Shown one piece after another: positions 36,056 to 47,500 of a stretch of DNA of 64,000 nucleotides. How positions within the stretch are numbered: position 1 is the stretch's first letter; each line of letters begins with the position of its first letter. Source of the stretch: Syncephalis fuscata (lineage: Eukaryota > Zoopagomycota > Zoopagomycetes > Zoopagales > Piptocephalidaceae); the NCBI GenBank assembly GCA_025786725.1, contig JAHLTZ010000032.1, forward strand, positions 186,001-250,000, given 5' to 3'. The translations under genes and the position numbers were made by a program. A model generated the notes under the pieces. The model searched no databases. It had not been told where the DNA came from and saw only the letters and a list, made by a program, of their open reading frames with translations.

Positions 36056-37078
36056 TTATTCAGTATCAACCCGTTCCACTTCCAATCCACTGCGCAGTAG
36101 ATTGATAATGTCATCAAGACGATCGACTGCGTGGTCGGCCAGTGGTATAAAGTCGCTATTGCCATCATTATTAACTAAAATACTGACTGCTCCAGCATTT
36201 TTGGCACAGTGTAAATCATCCAAATGATCGCCAACCATTAGCAGCTCATCAGGACGTACATTCTATAAGCTGTTAGTTAAACTCATCAAATATCACAGCA
36301 AGCTCTTACCCATGTCTTTGCAATATGCAATAGTGGATCGGGCGCTGGTTTGGGTGGCTGGAACTCACGCGTCACTAATATCTCGAATTTATGCGCTGGT
36401 TCTCTTAAAGAAAGAAAATGGGCTACAGTATCTGGATTATTACGTGTCAATATGGCCTATAAACAAATTGTGTTAGCCATAATTCCTATTTCTATCAACA
36501 ATGACATTACTTTTGGTAATTGAGCTGATTCCAAATACTAATAACATTAATATATTAATGTAATGATCATTTACATAACATGCATTATTGTTACCGTAAT
36601 AAGTTCATCAAGTCCTAATCAACTATTCATTAGCTATTGTTAGACTATAGTATATACCCCTGTACCTGGCTGTATTTCAATACCAAGCATAGCCTCATCT
36701 TCAATACGCTTGATTAATTGCTCTGCAGCAATTCTTTCATTTCCTTGTAAAGAAGCAGTGTGTGTCAATATATCGACTCCTTTTTCTACACCTAGTTCAC
36801 GTCGCATTCGGCTGATAAAATTCTACTTTACTATTAATAAACTACCTCTACTATACAATAATAAACATGGCATTACTTTTTGCGGAAGCGTTAATGTGCC
36901 ATCCATCTATAGGTCAGCGTTAATATACTAGTCAGAATATCAAGGTATAACATGCATCAAAAACAACGCCACGAATATATCGTGTCTCTTTTGCCAAAGT
37001 GGCGGCATCATTGCTTTGCGCAGAAAGAGCAGCCAAGGCTGCACTGGTATAAAAAATCTTACGCGATAACTGCGTCAT
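36056..37078 (-). CDS. HAD-superfamily phosphatase (phosphoglycolate-phosphatase-like)
   Basis: Six exons: 37078-36956, 36906-36877, 36822-36658, 36537-36511, 36456-36310 and 36262-36056. All HAD motifs are present: motif I VVFDMDGTLTLP (nucleophile and acid/base Asp), motif II Thr in AILTRNN, motif III Lys in PPKPAPDPLL and motif IV GDHLDDLHCA. Between I and II lies a helical cap, so this is a subfamily I member. The substrate is unknown. The first intron (36955-36907) starts with GC rather than GT (GAT|GCATGT), yet is required to create VFD-MDG. The gene is divergent from GON7-like at 37155, only 76 bp apart. Confidence 0.85.
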
Positions 37079-37154
37079 GATAGTTGATATTGACATGAAA
37101 GAAGAGAAATGACAGATAATACGTCAGCATTTTTATTTCTTTATTCATTTCAAC

Positions 37155-37502
37155 ATGACTTCGGCACCTGTTGTAGCTGCAGCTTACCAATGTGTAAGCA
37201 GTGGTGAATCTCACGTTTTACAAGTGCCAATAGCACAGGACAAATCTGAAGGGCCCCGTCAGTATCTACAACTGCTACAAGAAGCCACTGAACAATTGCG
37301 TATCAATTGCAATGCATATCTTACTAGTCTTTTACCCTCAAAAGAAATAGAAACTACCACCAAGGCAGGAGACGACGACGACGACGACGAAGAAGAGGAG
37401 GAAGAGGAAGAAGATACGACAAGTAGTGAAGCCAGTAAACGTACTGAACCAGCACCTTTGACTGATCGCGCTATTGATCCCAAGAAACCAAAACTGGCTT
37501 GA
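37155..37502 (+). CDS. Probable GON7-like subunit of the EKC/KEOPS complex
   Basis: A 115-codon single-exon gene. Residues 1-60 fold as a short beta-strand region followed by a helix (QYLQLLQEATEQLRINCNAY). The rest is an acidic Asp/Glu run and a basic C-terminus ending PKKPKLA. Size, N-terminal helix leading to NAYLTSLL and the acidic disordered tail match Gon7, which binds Pcc1 in the KEOPS complex that makes t6A in tRNA. Sequence similarity in this family is weak, so the call is tentative. The acidic run is encoded by a GAC/GAA microsatellite. Confidence 0.5.
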   Translation: MTSAPVVAAAYQCVSSGESHVLQVPIAQDKSEGPRQYLQLLQEATEQLRINCNAYLTSLLPSKEIETTTKAGDDDDDDEEEEEEEEDTTSSEASKRTEPAPLTDRAIDPKKPKLA

Positions 37503-37735
37503 ACAAGCACGTACTGTAGAAACAATACAACACAATCTAGCACACGACTATTGTCACCTGACAGAACATAGCCTCTGCTAATAGCCATATTAATAAACAA
37601 ACCAGTACTACTATGGTTATTGTTGTTGTTGTTACTACTACTATTGCTGTTACTGTTACTATTAATACTTATTAAAGCGATTACTTCTTACTTCTAGCAC
37701 ACTTTCCTTTATTTGTACCGCTGCTACTTACTGTG

Positions 37736-40695
37736 ATGCTTGAAGAACACACCATATCATTCGATACAGCATTGGCTCAAATACAAGATGGTCTTCACCG
37801 TCTATACCATGTTGTTGGTTTAAATAATATGTCAGGCATGGCGCTTTACCGGTAAGCCGTCGTGCTTAATCTCTAATAGCCAGGTCAATTATTTACAAGA
37901 ATATTAGACTAGTCTACAATTTATGTAATGCAGCACCTAACTCATATGCAGAGCCGCTATTCTCCTCTATTGCTATATTTCTCGACCAACATGTTGACAA
38001 GCTGTATCAGGTAACAGATTAGACGAGTTAGACGCGCTAGAGTAACACCTTTAATATTTAGGATATGGTAGTGGCACATGATATATTATCGATGTACGCT
38101 TCGGCTTGGAAGCGATACAGTCTTGCTTCTCAGTCGGTTAATGTCATCTGTGCCTATATGAATCGTGTCCTTCTCGATACGCGTATGTCGGATGGACGGG
38201 CACTTGGCGAGAAAAGCTCTCGATGGAGGTGTAAATATCGACGACAATCAGTACTTAATGTAGGCCCCACTAACGATAAACACCATAATGATATATTAAC
38301 GTAGTATTAATGTAAATACCATTAGTTGGCCTATACAATATGGCGTGAACGACTTGTTATGCGTATTAGACGAGAGTTAGATGATCGTTTGGTGGGTCAA
38401 TTACTTGGTGCACTTGAAAATGATCGAGATGGTGTGTGGCACCAATCAAGTGAAATATTACAGCAAGTAATAAGATCATTAGGTAATAACAAATCAATAA
38501 CAATAACAATAACAACAATAATACGTAAATGTATTAATACTGTGTTGATCTAGTTGATTTGGGGTCAGAAACAAAAGAGCCACTTATTGTTTATCAGAAA
38601 TTATTTGAAGCAGCTTGGATATTTCGTACTCGTAGCTATTATGAACGAGAAGCTAAACATACTGTGGCTACACTAACCTTGTCGGACTTTATACGCAAGG
38701 TAGAAACAATTATTAGAATTTACTTATCACTTTGTTCATACTAATAAGCATGGCTAGGTGTACAAGCGATTGGAAGAGGAATCGGAGCGGTGTCAGCGCT
38801 ATTTAGATCCATCATCACATGATAAAATACTACATCCTATGATTACAGAGTATATTGTTCAGAATGCCGATATGATTTATGCTGATTTCCGATCTATGTT
38901 GGTTAAAGAACAGCAACAAGGTAGAATTAACTATGATTATGTACATTATTAAGTAGTCTAATAATGATTAGATTGCTTTATTGTTTATACTTTATTACTA
39001 CGTGTCAAGGACGGTGTTTTACCATTGCAGACAACGTTTGAAACGTTTATTACCGAAGAATGCCGTCAACGGCTGATTACACTGGACTGGTCCTCTCCTA
39101 AAGTAAATAGTAATTAATAATGTCGAATGTTTACTTATTACATATTAGATTATTAGTGATTACGTTAATCATCTTATAGATCTTTATCAACACTATGCAG
39201 CGATGTGCGACAAGTTCTTTGCAAATGATCCAGGATTTATTGCAGCATTTGACAAAGCATTCCATTCTATACTTAATGATCGAGTAAAAATACGGCAACC
39301 AGAGATATTGGCTCGCCATTGTGACCAGCTATTACGACGAAAGACGCGAGAGACAGACCAGGTGCTCGAGGAGCGTCTAGTCATTATGATAAAGCTATTT
39401 GGCTATCTTGATGACAAAGATATATTCCAAAAGTTCTATTCGCGGGCGATGGCCAAACGTCTAATTGCCGATGCATCTATTTCGGAAGAGTTGGAAATGA
39501 TGGTGATTGCCCAGTTGCGGGTAAGTAAAATGAATGGTTTACAAATCGATGGACTAAAATAAATGTAGAAATTATGTGGCGTAGACTTTGTAGGGAAACT
39601 GCATCGTATGCTTACCGATATCGAACTGAATCGTGATCTTAATACGTCGTGGCAACAATGGCCGACTAACAATACGCATAAAGATACGCTAGGTAATTGA
39701 CTATTGCACATATACCAAAAGCAGCCATGATACTTATAACATACCAATTAGATAAACCAACTGATTTGCATCCATTAATTCTCACAACAGGTGCTTGGCC
39801 ATTATCAAATACTAGTCAGTCTCAATTGATACTACCGACGATGGTAAGCTGCTAGAGTGATTTTATAGTTAAATAGTTAATTTGTTTTATAGTTGGAACG
39901 TAGTCTAACTGATTTTACTAGCTTCTATCAAGAGAATTTACAGGCCGCAAACTGACTTGGTTCTGGCATTTAAGCAAAGGTAATAAATGTTTGTATAATC
40001 TATTTTAATTTAATATTAATATTGGTATTGTTGGTTAGCTGATATTAGAGTACACTATTTAAAACGACGCTATGAATTATCGGCTACTCTATATCAATTG
40101 GCCATTCTTCTTTGTTTCAACCACAAGAGCGAATGTCTTTTGTCAGAGATTAGACGACAAACCGGTCTACTAGCTGGTGATTTAATACGCACTGCAAGGG
40201 TAAACTAGCTACTCTGGTATATATTTACTAGCACTCATCATATGATTAGTCACTCGTGGACTGCGGTATTCTAACATCAAATACAAAACTTGATACTGAT
40301 CCATCGGAGGCGTTGTTATCGCTTAATCTTCAATTTGAAAGGTAATCTATATTACTAGATTTATAGCTGTATTAATACGTTATTGCACACTTAGCAAACG
40401 AACAAAAATTAAAATCAGTACACCACTACAGGTTGAAAGTGCCCAGGAACAAACCACGACCGTTAAAGCCATCGAAGATGATCGTCGATTATTCCTACAA
40501 GCTGTTCTGGTGCGCATTATGAAATCCCGACGTGAACTATCCCATCTAGATTTGATTAGTGAGACCATTCAGCTGGCCACTGCTCGATTCAATCCAGAAG
40601 TTGGTATGATTAAACGATGTATTGAACAGTTGATCGATAAGCAATTTATAGAACGAGATTTAAAAGATCGTGATCTTTACCGCTATGTGGCTTAG
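37736..40695 (+). CDS. Cullin (CUL1-like scaffold of RING ubiquitin ligases)
   Basis: A many-exon gene starting MLEEHTISFDTALAQIQDGL. The N-terminal cullin repeats bind adaptors. The cullin homology domain is unmistakable: EERLVIMIKLFGYLDDKDIF, FYSRAMAKRLIADASISEE and LRKLCGVDFVGKLHRMLTDI. The C-terminal winged helix carries the neddylation site Lys in VRIMKSRRELSHLDL and ends DLYRYVA, the usual YxYxA terminus. The tail, plus EEESERCQRYLDP in the N-terminal repeats, resembles CUL1. Subfamily choice is uncertain. Several internal introns were not all resolved, notably near 38230-38335 and 39690-39990. Confidence 0.88.
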
Positions 40696-40781
40696 TCTAC
40701 TTTAATAAAATATAATACATAATAAACGTGAACGGTTACAACAATAATATAGAGAGAGTTTATTTAGTATTAAATGGCTGG

Positions 40782-42736
40782 TTAAGCAGGTGTTTTACGT
40801 AGACTTTGACTACGTTTGGCCACTTTACCCGTAAACTCATAAGGTAGCAGAGCCGGTCGAGTATAGACACCAACACCATTGGGCGACCAAGTATGTAGAG
40901 TAACTGGAGGGAATCGACCAGCAAGAGCAATCCAGCCGATACCCGACCAAACAATATCTAAACTGGCCATCGTATCATGCTGACCATATGCCGATACGTT
41001 AAGGGCCGATTTTAGTGGTGGATATGGCTTTAGTCGCATAATACCCGCTTTTGGTGGGCTAAGTGCGCCGGGCCATTTCGAGTCGGGCTTGGCAAGTTGA
41101 GCAATTAATTCATCGGCCCGTTTAATATTTGTAAAATGGGGTCGAAGTGCACTCGTAAGCGTCATAAGCATGGGACGACTGCCTTCCGTATAGTCAAGTC
41201 GGGCCAATCCACCGAGTAAGACAGATTCACCTAAAATGGCTTCTATTAATCCATTGACATAGCTATTAATAAGAGTAGCCTACCTGGTAGAATACGATAA
41301 GTTAGTGGTTTGATCCGATGTCTAGGCAGTACATGCGATAGTTCTTGTGGTTCTAAAAAGTTGATCAATTGATCGGGTGCAATAATACCAGGCATATCGT
41401 ATAGCATACGTTCTCGTGAACGGCCACGATTTTGAGGGGCCAATGCAGCTGGATCAAATATCCGACCTAGATCCTCACAACTGATGCCTAGACCCGCCAT
41501 AGTAGTGCCAGGGATCGGCGATGTTGTCAGTGTTAATTCTTTGGTACGTTGAGCCGATCGATATGCCCGACTGTATCGAAGAAATGCATTGATCAAAGCA
41601 GATTTGCCGGCATTCACACTACCAATAAGATAAAGATCTTCATCGCCGGTACGTAGTTTCTGTATACGTTTTACCAGTTGGTGTATGCCCACACCGGTAT
41701 GCGCACTCACTGGAACTACATCACTAATCTTTTTTATGCCCATACGATTCAATTCTTCAGTAACATATTGTTTTATACGTTTATGTCGTGTCTTCTCTGG
41801 TAGAATATCCATTTTGTTGACCACCACTAAAAGCTGTTTACATTGAGTGACAATATCCACCAATGCCGGTGGGATTGAGCCGGGAAAGTCAAAGATATCT
41901 ATGACAAGAATGGGCATAACCCCTCGTCGTCGATGCAATATATCAATTGCTTCCGAGGTGAGTGCTGGTGCTGTACTGCCCCATAGTTCCGTTTGCGTTG
42001 AAGGCAAGCAGTGCTGATAGCGTAGAGTATGGCAACGTTGACATATCCTAGTAGGCAATTGAGTAGTTTCAGCAAGTGCTTCTTTTGTAATTTCATCAAT
42101 ATTTTCATCGATATTTTCATCAATATGAGTTGGTTTATCGCTTAACTCTTCATCGATTACAGCATGATCAGTAGATTCCGTTGTATTCGTCGTTTCTACC
42201 TCTAAATTACTAGCTGTCGGTACAAATTCTTTACGTAACTCTTCTGGTAATTCTGCCACTAAACGATCAAAGTCTTCATCGCCCAATGATCGATGTGTAC
42301 TTTTTTGTGTCCTTCGACCTTTTCTCTCTTCAGATAGAGATGCTAGCTGTGTAGTTGATTTGGCTAGTGTATCTGGTAAATAACCAGGCAGAAATGGATC
42401 TTCTTGTTGTAATTGAATGCCACAGCCTGGACATTGTCCTAATGGTGGTAAATCTTCCTCCTCTTCCTCTTCCTCTACTTCCTTATTTTCGTTAGTCAGT
42501 AAAGTATCTGTTGTCAAAGTCGTTAGTGCCTGTCGTTGTAATCGGGGAAGTATTAAAGCGCGATGTAATAGACGAGTAGTTCTAGCCGTATGAGCGGTAC
42601 ATGAGTACTTTGTAAAAGAGCGTACTGCGCATCCGTGCAACAAAGTATTTCTTTCGACGCGTATACCGCGAGCTATTGCCGAGTAGGCCACACGGACGTA
42701 TAATTTGCCCAGTGAAGTGTGCGTCGTTGATGACAT
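40782..42736 (-). CDS. NOA1: NOA1/YqeH-type circularly permuted mitochondrial GTPase
   Basis: Two exons (42736-41284 and 41230-40782). The N-terminal 90 residues are Arg/Leu/Thr-rich, as in a mitochondrial presequence. Two zinc knuckles follow (CPGCG near 105 and CQRCHTLR near 235, separated by a long acidic linker that is larger than in YqeH). GTPase motifs occur in permuted order: G4 VVNKMDIL, G5 VSAHTG, then G1 GSVNAGKSALIN, G2 PIPGTTMA and G3 DMPGI. The C-terminal domain matches the RNA-binding part of YqeH. The family (yeast Gep3/Mtg3, human NOA1) assists assembly of the small mitoribosomal subunit. Convergent with the cullin, 86 bp apart. Confidence 0.88.
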
Positions 42737-43299
42737 GAATTCAAATATAAAAACAATCGTGAAATAATGTTCTATAATAAAATAAATAAAATATTAACGA
42801 AATGTAAGAAAAAGTTTATTTTAATCACTGAGGTCACTCACCACCCAATTCATCTTCATAGATTGAATGTCTAGTTCAATTACGCGGATATTATTGTGTA
42901 GTCATTTGACCCCAAGCTATACTATAATAATAATAAATTATATTAGTAATGTTAACTAGTGCACAGTATATATGCCATAAAAACATTATTATTAAAATAG
43001 CTGGTATAGACTTGGTTATATTGGATGTAGCTGAATGTAATATGGTCATTTTGGCAAAAAGAAAAGATGCTATCTTTATTTATTTTACTTCAAATTTGTG
43101 AGCATATCCATTCCTATTGTATAATAGATATCTACCAAGAAAGGGATAGAGAGAGAAAGTAATGGATAGAAAAAACGATAAAGTAAGAGTAGAAGCGGGA
43201 CGCAATATTGGGCCTGGTAAAATAGATATAAGCAAGAAAATATTATCCACAATAGACCGGAGTGGCGTGGTGGTGTAGTAATAGTAGTAGTAGTAGTAA
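42737..43299. other. Intergenic, possible old repeat trace
   Basis: AT-rich with no gene. The stretch at about 42832-42905 (CACTCACCACCCAATTC...) weakly resembles stretches at 3398 and 34345. Confidence 0.35.
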
Positions 43300-45199
43300 T
43301 TATCTTAGATCGCTCATATTAGAATGAAGCGGTACTAATCGGTCGGATGGATCGATGGCCGATGTACTTGATCCGTGTGAAATGGGCGCTTTTGGACGAC
43401 GATGCGGCCTTTTCATAGTAGCCCGTACTTCATCGTCATAGCGGTCCTCATTAGCGTTATCGTCGAAGATATCAACGATGGACGTGTCGGGTAATGGCCA
43501 GCAACGTAGTTCTTGCCATTCTCGTATCATGTCTTTTAAAGCAGCGATGGACACGCGTGGAACAAGATACTCAAATCCTGTTAAGGCATATAGTTTTGTT
43601 CCGTCGACTTGTATGGCCGGCGGCACCAAATGATACCGATTAAAGTAGGGCGTCAATGGAGCGTCTTGAATGCCTGCATGTTTTAGTAGACGCGACCAGG
43701 CTGGAACCACTTTGGAATTGGCTTCAGAAATGGCTCGATTGGACGTCTATAGGACAATGATGTGTCAATACACACTATAACACACGTGTAAATGTATACA
43801 TACCACAGATGATGTTAAAATCTTGGATACAAACCACCAATGGAACTTGACTGTTACATTGAATAGACGTGAAATAATACTCCATAAAGATCCGTTGGCT
43901 ATATCGAATAAGTAAAAGAAGTATTAATTAGACTGTTACTTACTTGAATCATAAAGATCGGTAACATTAAATATTTCATGGCCTTGACGTCCACTATCAC
44001 GATACCACAATGAGACGTGCCATAATGCACGGGCCAAATCATGTACATGAACCGTGTTTAGAAAACGATCTGGCGACGAGTAGGAGTAGACGGACGTGTG
44101 TGCCTCTCGGTGTACACGACCCACTACCATCATTTGTGCTATTATTTAGTAACATACAGAACGATACAAATAAAAAAATAATTGTTAACAATGCAAATAA
44201 CAAATCAATCGTTAATAATGTAAATAAAATAACTGATACAATCAACCTACCAATAAGACTTAGGTCACCAGGACCGTAAACAATGGATGGCCGCATAATA
44301 ATTACATTGAGACTGGTGGATTAATGATCACAGCGTATATTAATTATAAACATTATTTACATTTTATTATAAACTTACTTTCTCATTTTCAGCAATGCCT
44401 CATCTGCTCGATAAAAGTATTTCGCTGCTGCATTTAACGACGAAAGATGCGATGGGTCAATTGGGTCTTCTTCTCGACTGTGTGTCTAGCAAAATAAACA
44501 TAAAAGATTACATTTAATAACAGATGGGCCATAGTTGGACTGCCACTTACATGGTGATCCGAATAGACACTGGCCGACGAGACTTGGACAAATAGCTTTG
44601 CTTTGCCTCGAGCTGCCTCATTGGCACATATAGTAGTGAGTGTGCAGATATTTTCTTCGTAGGCCTAAAGCGTTGTTGTATAAGCGGTGATTCATTAGTA
44701 TTAGGTACATTGACCGTGATTATTCTCCGCTGCTGTCGGACTTACATGCTCAGATACTTCGGGTCGTCGCTCGCATGCCAAGTTGTACACAACATCCCAT
44801 GGTTCGCCGTCACTTCGTTTAAAACCTTGCTTTACTGCATCTAAGGTGGGACAAACCATTTTGACGTTAAACAGTTGATAGACGTACAGCCTTTGCTGCT
44901 ACAGATTTTAGAACCACCACCCCGTCCAGCTGTCCATAGCCGGATTTGGCGTGATACAAGGTAGCAGCAAACACCCATCCCTGTGACAATGGTTGGTTTT
45001 ACTTACCAGTTAGCGTAAGATTGCATTGCTGGAAATCAATTTCCTCGAAAGCACGGCGACAGCGCCGAGAGAGCAAAGAGCATTCGGGAGGTATTTTGTC
45101 TAGTACACGAACATTGCCTGTTTTGTAGTTCTCTACAAGATAGGTAACGAGCCAGCGGCCATAGAAGCCTGCACCACCAAGGATGAGCACACGAGGCAT
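43300..45199 (-). CDS. Extended short-chain dehydrogenase/reductase (NAD-dependent epimerase/3-beta-HSD type)
   Basis: Multi-exon gene starting MPRVLILGGAGFYGRWLV, a Rossmann beta-alpha-beta with GGxGFxG. Later exons give WDVVYNLACERRPE, KLFVQVSSASVYSD (the Ser of the catalytic triad), a Tyr/Lys in AAAKYFYRADEALL, then VIIMRPSIVYGPGDLSLIG, which is typical of extended SDRs. FLNTVHVHDLARALWHV follows. The last exon (43710-43300) ends in a disordered tail. The substrate is not predictable; 3-beta-hydroxysteroid/sterol-type and nucleotide-sugar enzymes share these marks. The splice between the first exon (ends about 45007) and the exon at about 44870 could not be phased confidently, so an extra exon or an indel there is possible. 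Confidence 0.78.
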
Positions 45200-46734
45200 A
45201 GTTGTATTGGGAAGTACTAGGGAAACAGCAATAAAAACAGTAGAGTAGAGCGTTGCGGCAGCACTGTAATGACGACAAACAAACGAAAACTAGCGTGTAT
45301 TCTAGATGGCGTAGTGACTTGACAAGGAATTGCAAACAAGTACGGTAATAAAGATAAGAGCGTAATGACAACGAGAGAAGAATGAGACACTCTAAAACCG
45401 TATGGGTATGGTCTGGCCAGAAATATAGGGAATGCGAGCGTAGTTTAAGAGCAGAAAATACTAGAGAGTGAGAGGTAGAGAGATAGAGAGAGGTGCAGCA
45501 GCACCACCACCAATAACAATATAACGATACTTAACCAAAGACTTGGCTGTAGGAAGAATAGTCGTTGACTAGTGGGGGAATTGGTGGAAAGTCAAGTAAT
45601 AGGATAGGGCACACCCACATGTACACATGCACGGATATACACACTAGACTAAATAGATAGACTATATGGCAGTGTATAATTGAAGGGTGGGTACAGTCTT
45701 GATACAGGTAATAAACGGATAGGAGCAAGGCAGGATCAAGCAATGGGTGAAGGGGATGGAATAGATGTGAGCATGCGAACGAGCAATAAAGAGAATAAGA
45801 ATAAGAGTGGATAGGGGCGAAAGAGCGAAACGGGAACGAGAGGGACGAAAGAAGGTGCGAGTGTTTTGAGCAGGTATGGACATAGACTGGCATGGCTTGC
45901 TTTACCATTTTTCGGCGATTACTTTGTTTAGTGATATGACGAGAATATTCCGCGCCACATACGGCCTATTAGAGTGCGGCCCTGTGTAGAGAAAATAGCC
46001 TTGGTCGTACGGACACGCGGATATAGAAGTGGCCATTGCAGACGTGGGTCCCTTCATCTCAAACGGTTTAATTGACTACTCTAATCCGGTAATCGACGGG
46101 TACATTCCGCGTAACCAATCATCACCACTGGATAAGCAAAGAGTGCGCAAACTCGACTAAAGAAAGCTTTCCTATCATCGGGGGTCCATAGAGGATATAC
46201 ACTTTTAGATGTTCACAGCAATGCATGACGAAATAGTTGCCATTACTATTGACAAAAATACAATTATAACTGTTATGAGTCCGCTTTTGGCGCGACATGA
46301 GTGTTGAAAGACGGCACACACGCACACACACGTATATTACTTGTAACAACAAGTCAAGATTGCCATTCACTGTGTATCTGTACACAGTAGTATTGTGTTT
46401 GAGATTCAATGTTTTGTGAAATAAGCTTTTTATTAATTTCAGTGCAAGGACCATTCCATAACGGGATAAGCACTAAAATGGTTGGTCAAGCTGGCCGGAA
46501 AAATACTTTTAAATATGTCCAGTTACTGCCGTAAATAAAAAGTGTTAGCTACAATACTTAATACAATGCTTTGTATATTACTTACTCGAATACTTCATTT
46601 CCCTTTTTATTCCTCCATCCTTCTACGGGAAAAAGAATATCCAACTTTTAAAAAAGAATGGCCGTTTTGTTCACGATAAAAATAATGTTTAATCCTACTT
46701 AAAATTGAAAGTGTGATTATCCACATTACGGTGA
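45200..46734. other. Intergenic region without supported gene
   Basis: It contains purine-rich stretches (about 45455-45495 and 45775-45855). Open frames up to 125 codons occur on the minus strand but are low in complexity and Ser/Leu/Tyr-rich with no family resemblance, so I leave them out. Confidence 0.45.
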
Positions 46735-46930
46735 AAAAATCGATGATTGATTGGTTTTACGTCTAAATTCAATTGAACTTGGACCATTATTTTTTGCTTT
46801 GTATGTAAAAATATCATGTATATTTTTAACTGCCACTACATCGCGATTCCATATTGTATAAGTTTGACATTTGAGTACGACGCGTATTTATGCTTTGACC
46901 CAACAGTTGCCATATTTTCCAATGCTCTAT
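46735..46930 (-). pseudogene. Fanzor/TnpB-like C-terminal remnant C
   Basis: On the minus strand the segment encodes LKCQTYTIWNRDVVAVKNIH, then DIFTYKAKNNGPSSIEF and a stop near 46735. WNRDxxAxKNI is the RuvC-III/zinc-ribbon end of Fanzor proteins and is the best preserved of the three remnants here. The second Cys of the knuckle is Tyr. Upstream the frame must shift to continue into MATVGSKHKYAS. The remnant aligns with remnant B over about 130 bases of DNA (shared ...TATATTTTTAA... core), so both derive from one family. Confidence 0.6.
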
Positions 46931-47500
46931 TTTTACTACTGTTGTTATTAAACAATTATTAAACATAGAGTATATTTTGTTTATTAATATTATATATAAT
47001 TTAATTCAATATTTAATAAAATAGTTAATTCTGCTTATACTAGCGCAATAATATAATGTAGATCAGTATCTAACTGATATAATTTTGTTAAATAAAGATT
47101 ACTATTATAAGAGCGTTATTAGCCAGGAATGTAATCTATAACATGTCGTACATTTTTACTATATTTTTACTATGGAGTAGTTATAGCTATTTGGGCAGGA
47201 AGAAAAGTGTAAACATATTAGCAGCAAGACTGTCGGTAGCTGCAACATACCATTCAGTTACTTGAATTGCATTACATGTTATCATAAATAATATACATTA
47301 ATATTATTGTTCTCTTTTCATGCGTGCAATAATTATAACGAATTTACTGCATCTTTACGGCCATGGTAGAAATATTTCAAAAATATAAACATAAGCTAAA
47401 TAACAACTGAAAGTATATTTATTACATAAAATAAAACGAAATTACGGCTTTGTTTTGCTACGGATAAACAATTAGATGCAACATAATGGATTTATTATAC
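46931..47500. other. AT-rich gene-poor stretch
   Basis: It may contain the decayed body of the Fanzor-like element, but I cannot read any motif in it. No other feature is seen. Confidence 0.3.

Noticed and set aside
38210-38280. A possible one-base insertion in the cullin (AAAA before GCTCTC) that would give a more natural reading.
   Set aside because: With the insertion removed, the next intron would be out of phase. The unmodified frame splices in phase, so I left it.
45531-45908. A 125-codon minus-strand open frame.
   Set aside because: Its composition is Ser/Tyr/Leu/His-rich, it overlaps another open frame, and it has no splice structure or family resemblance. It is likely an artefact of purine-rich DNA.
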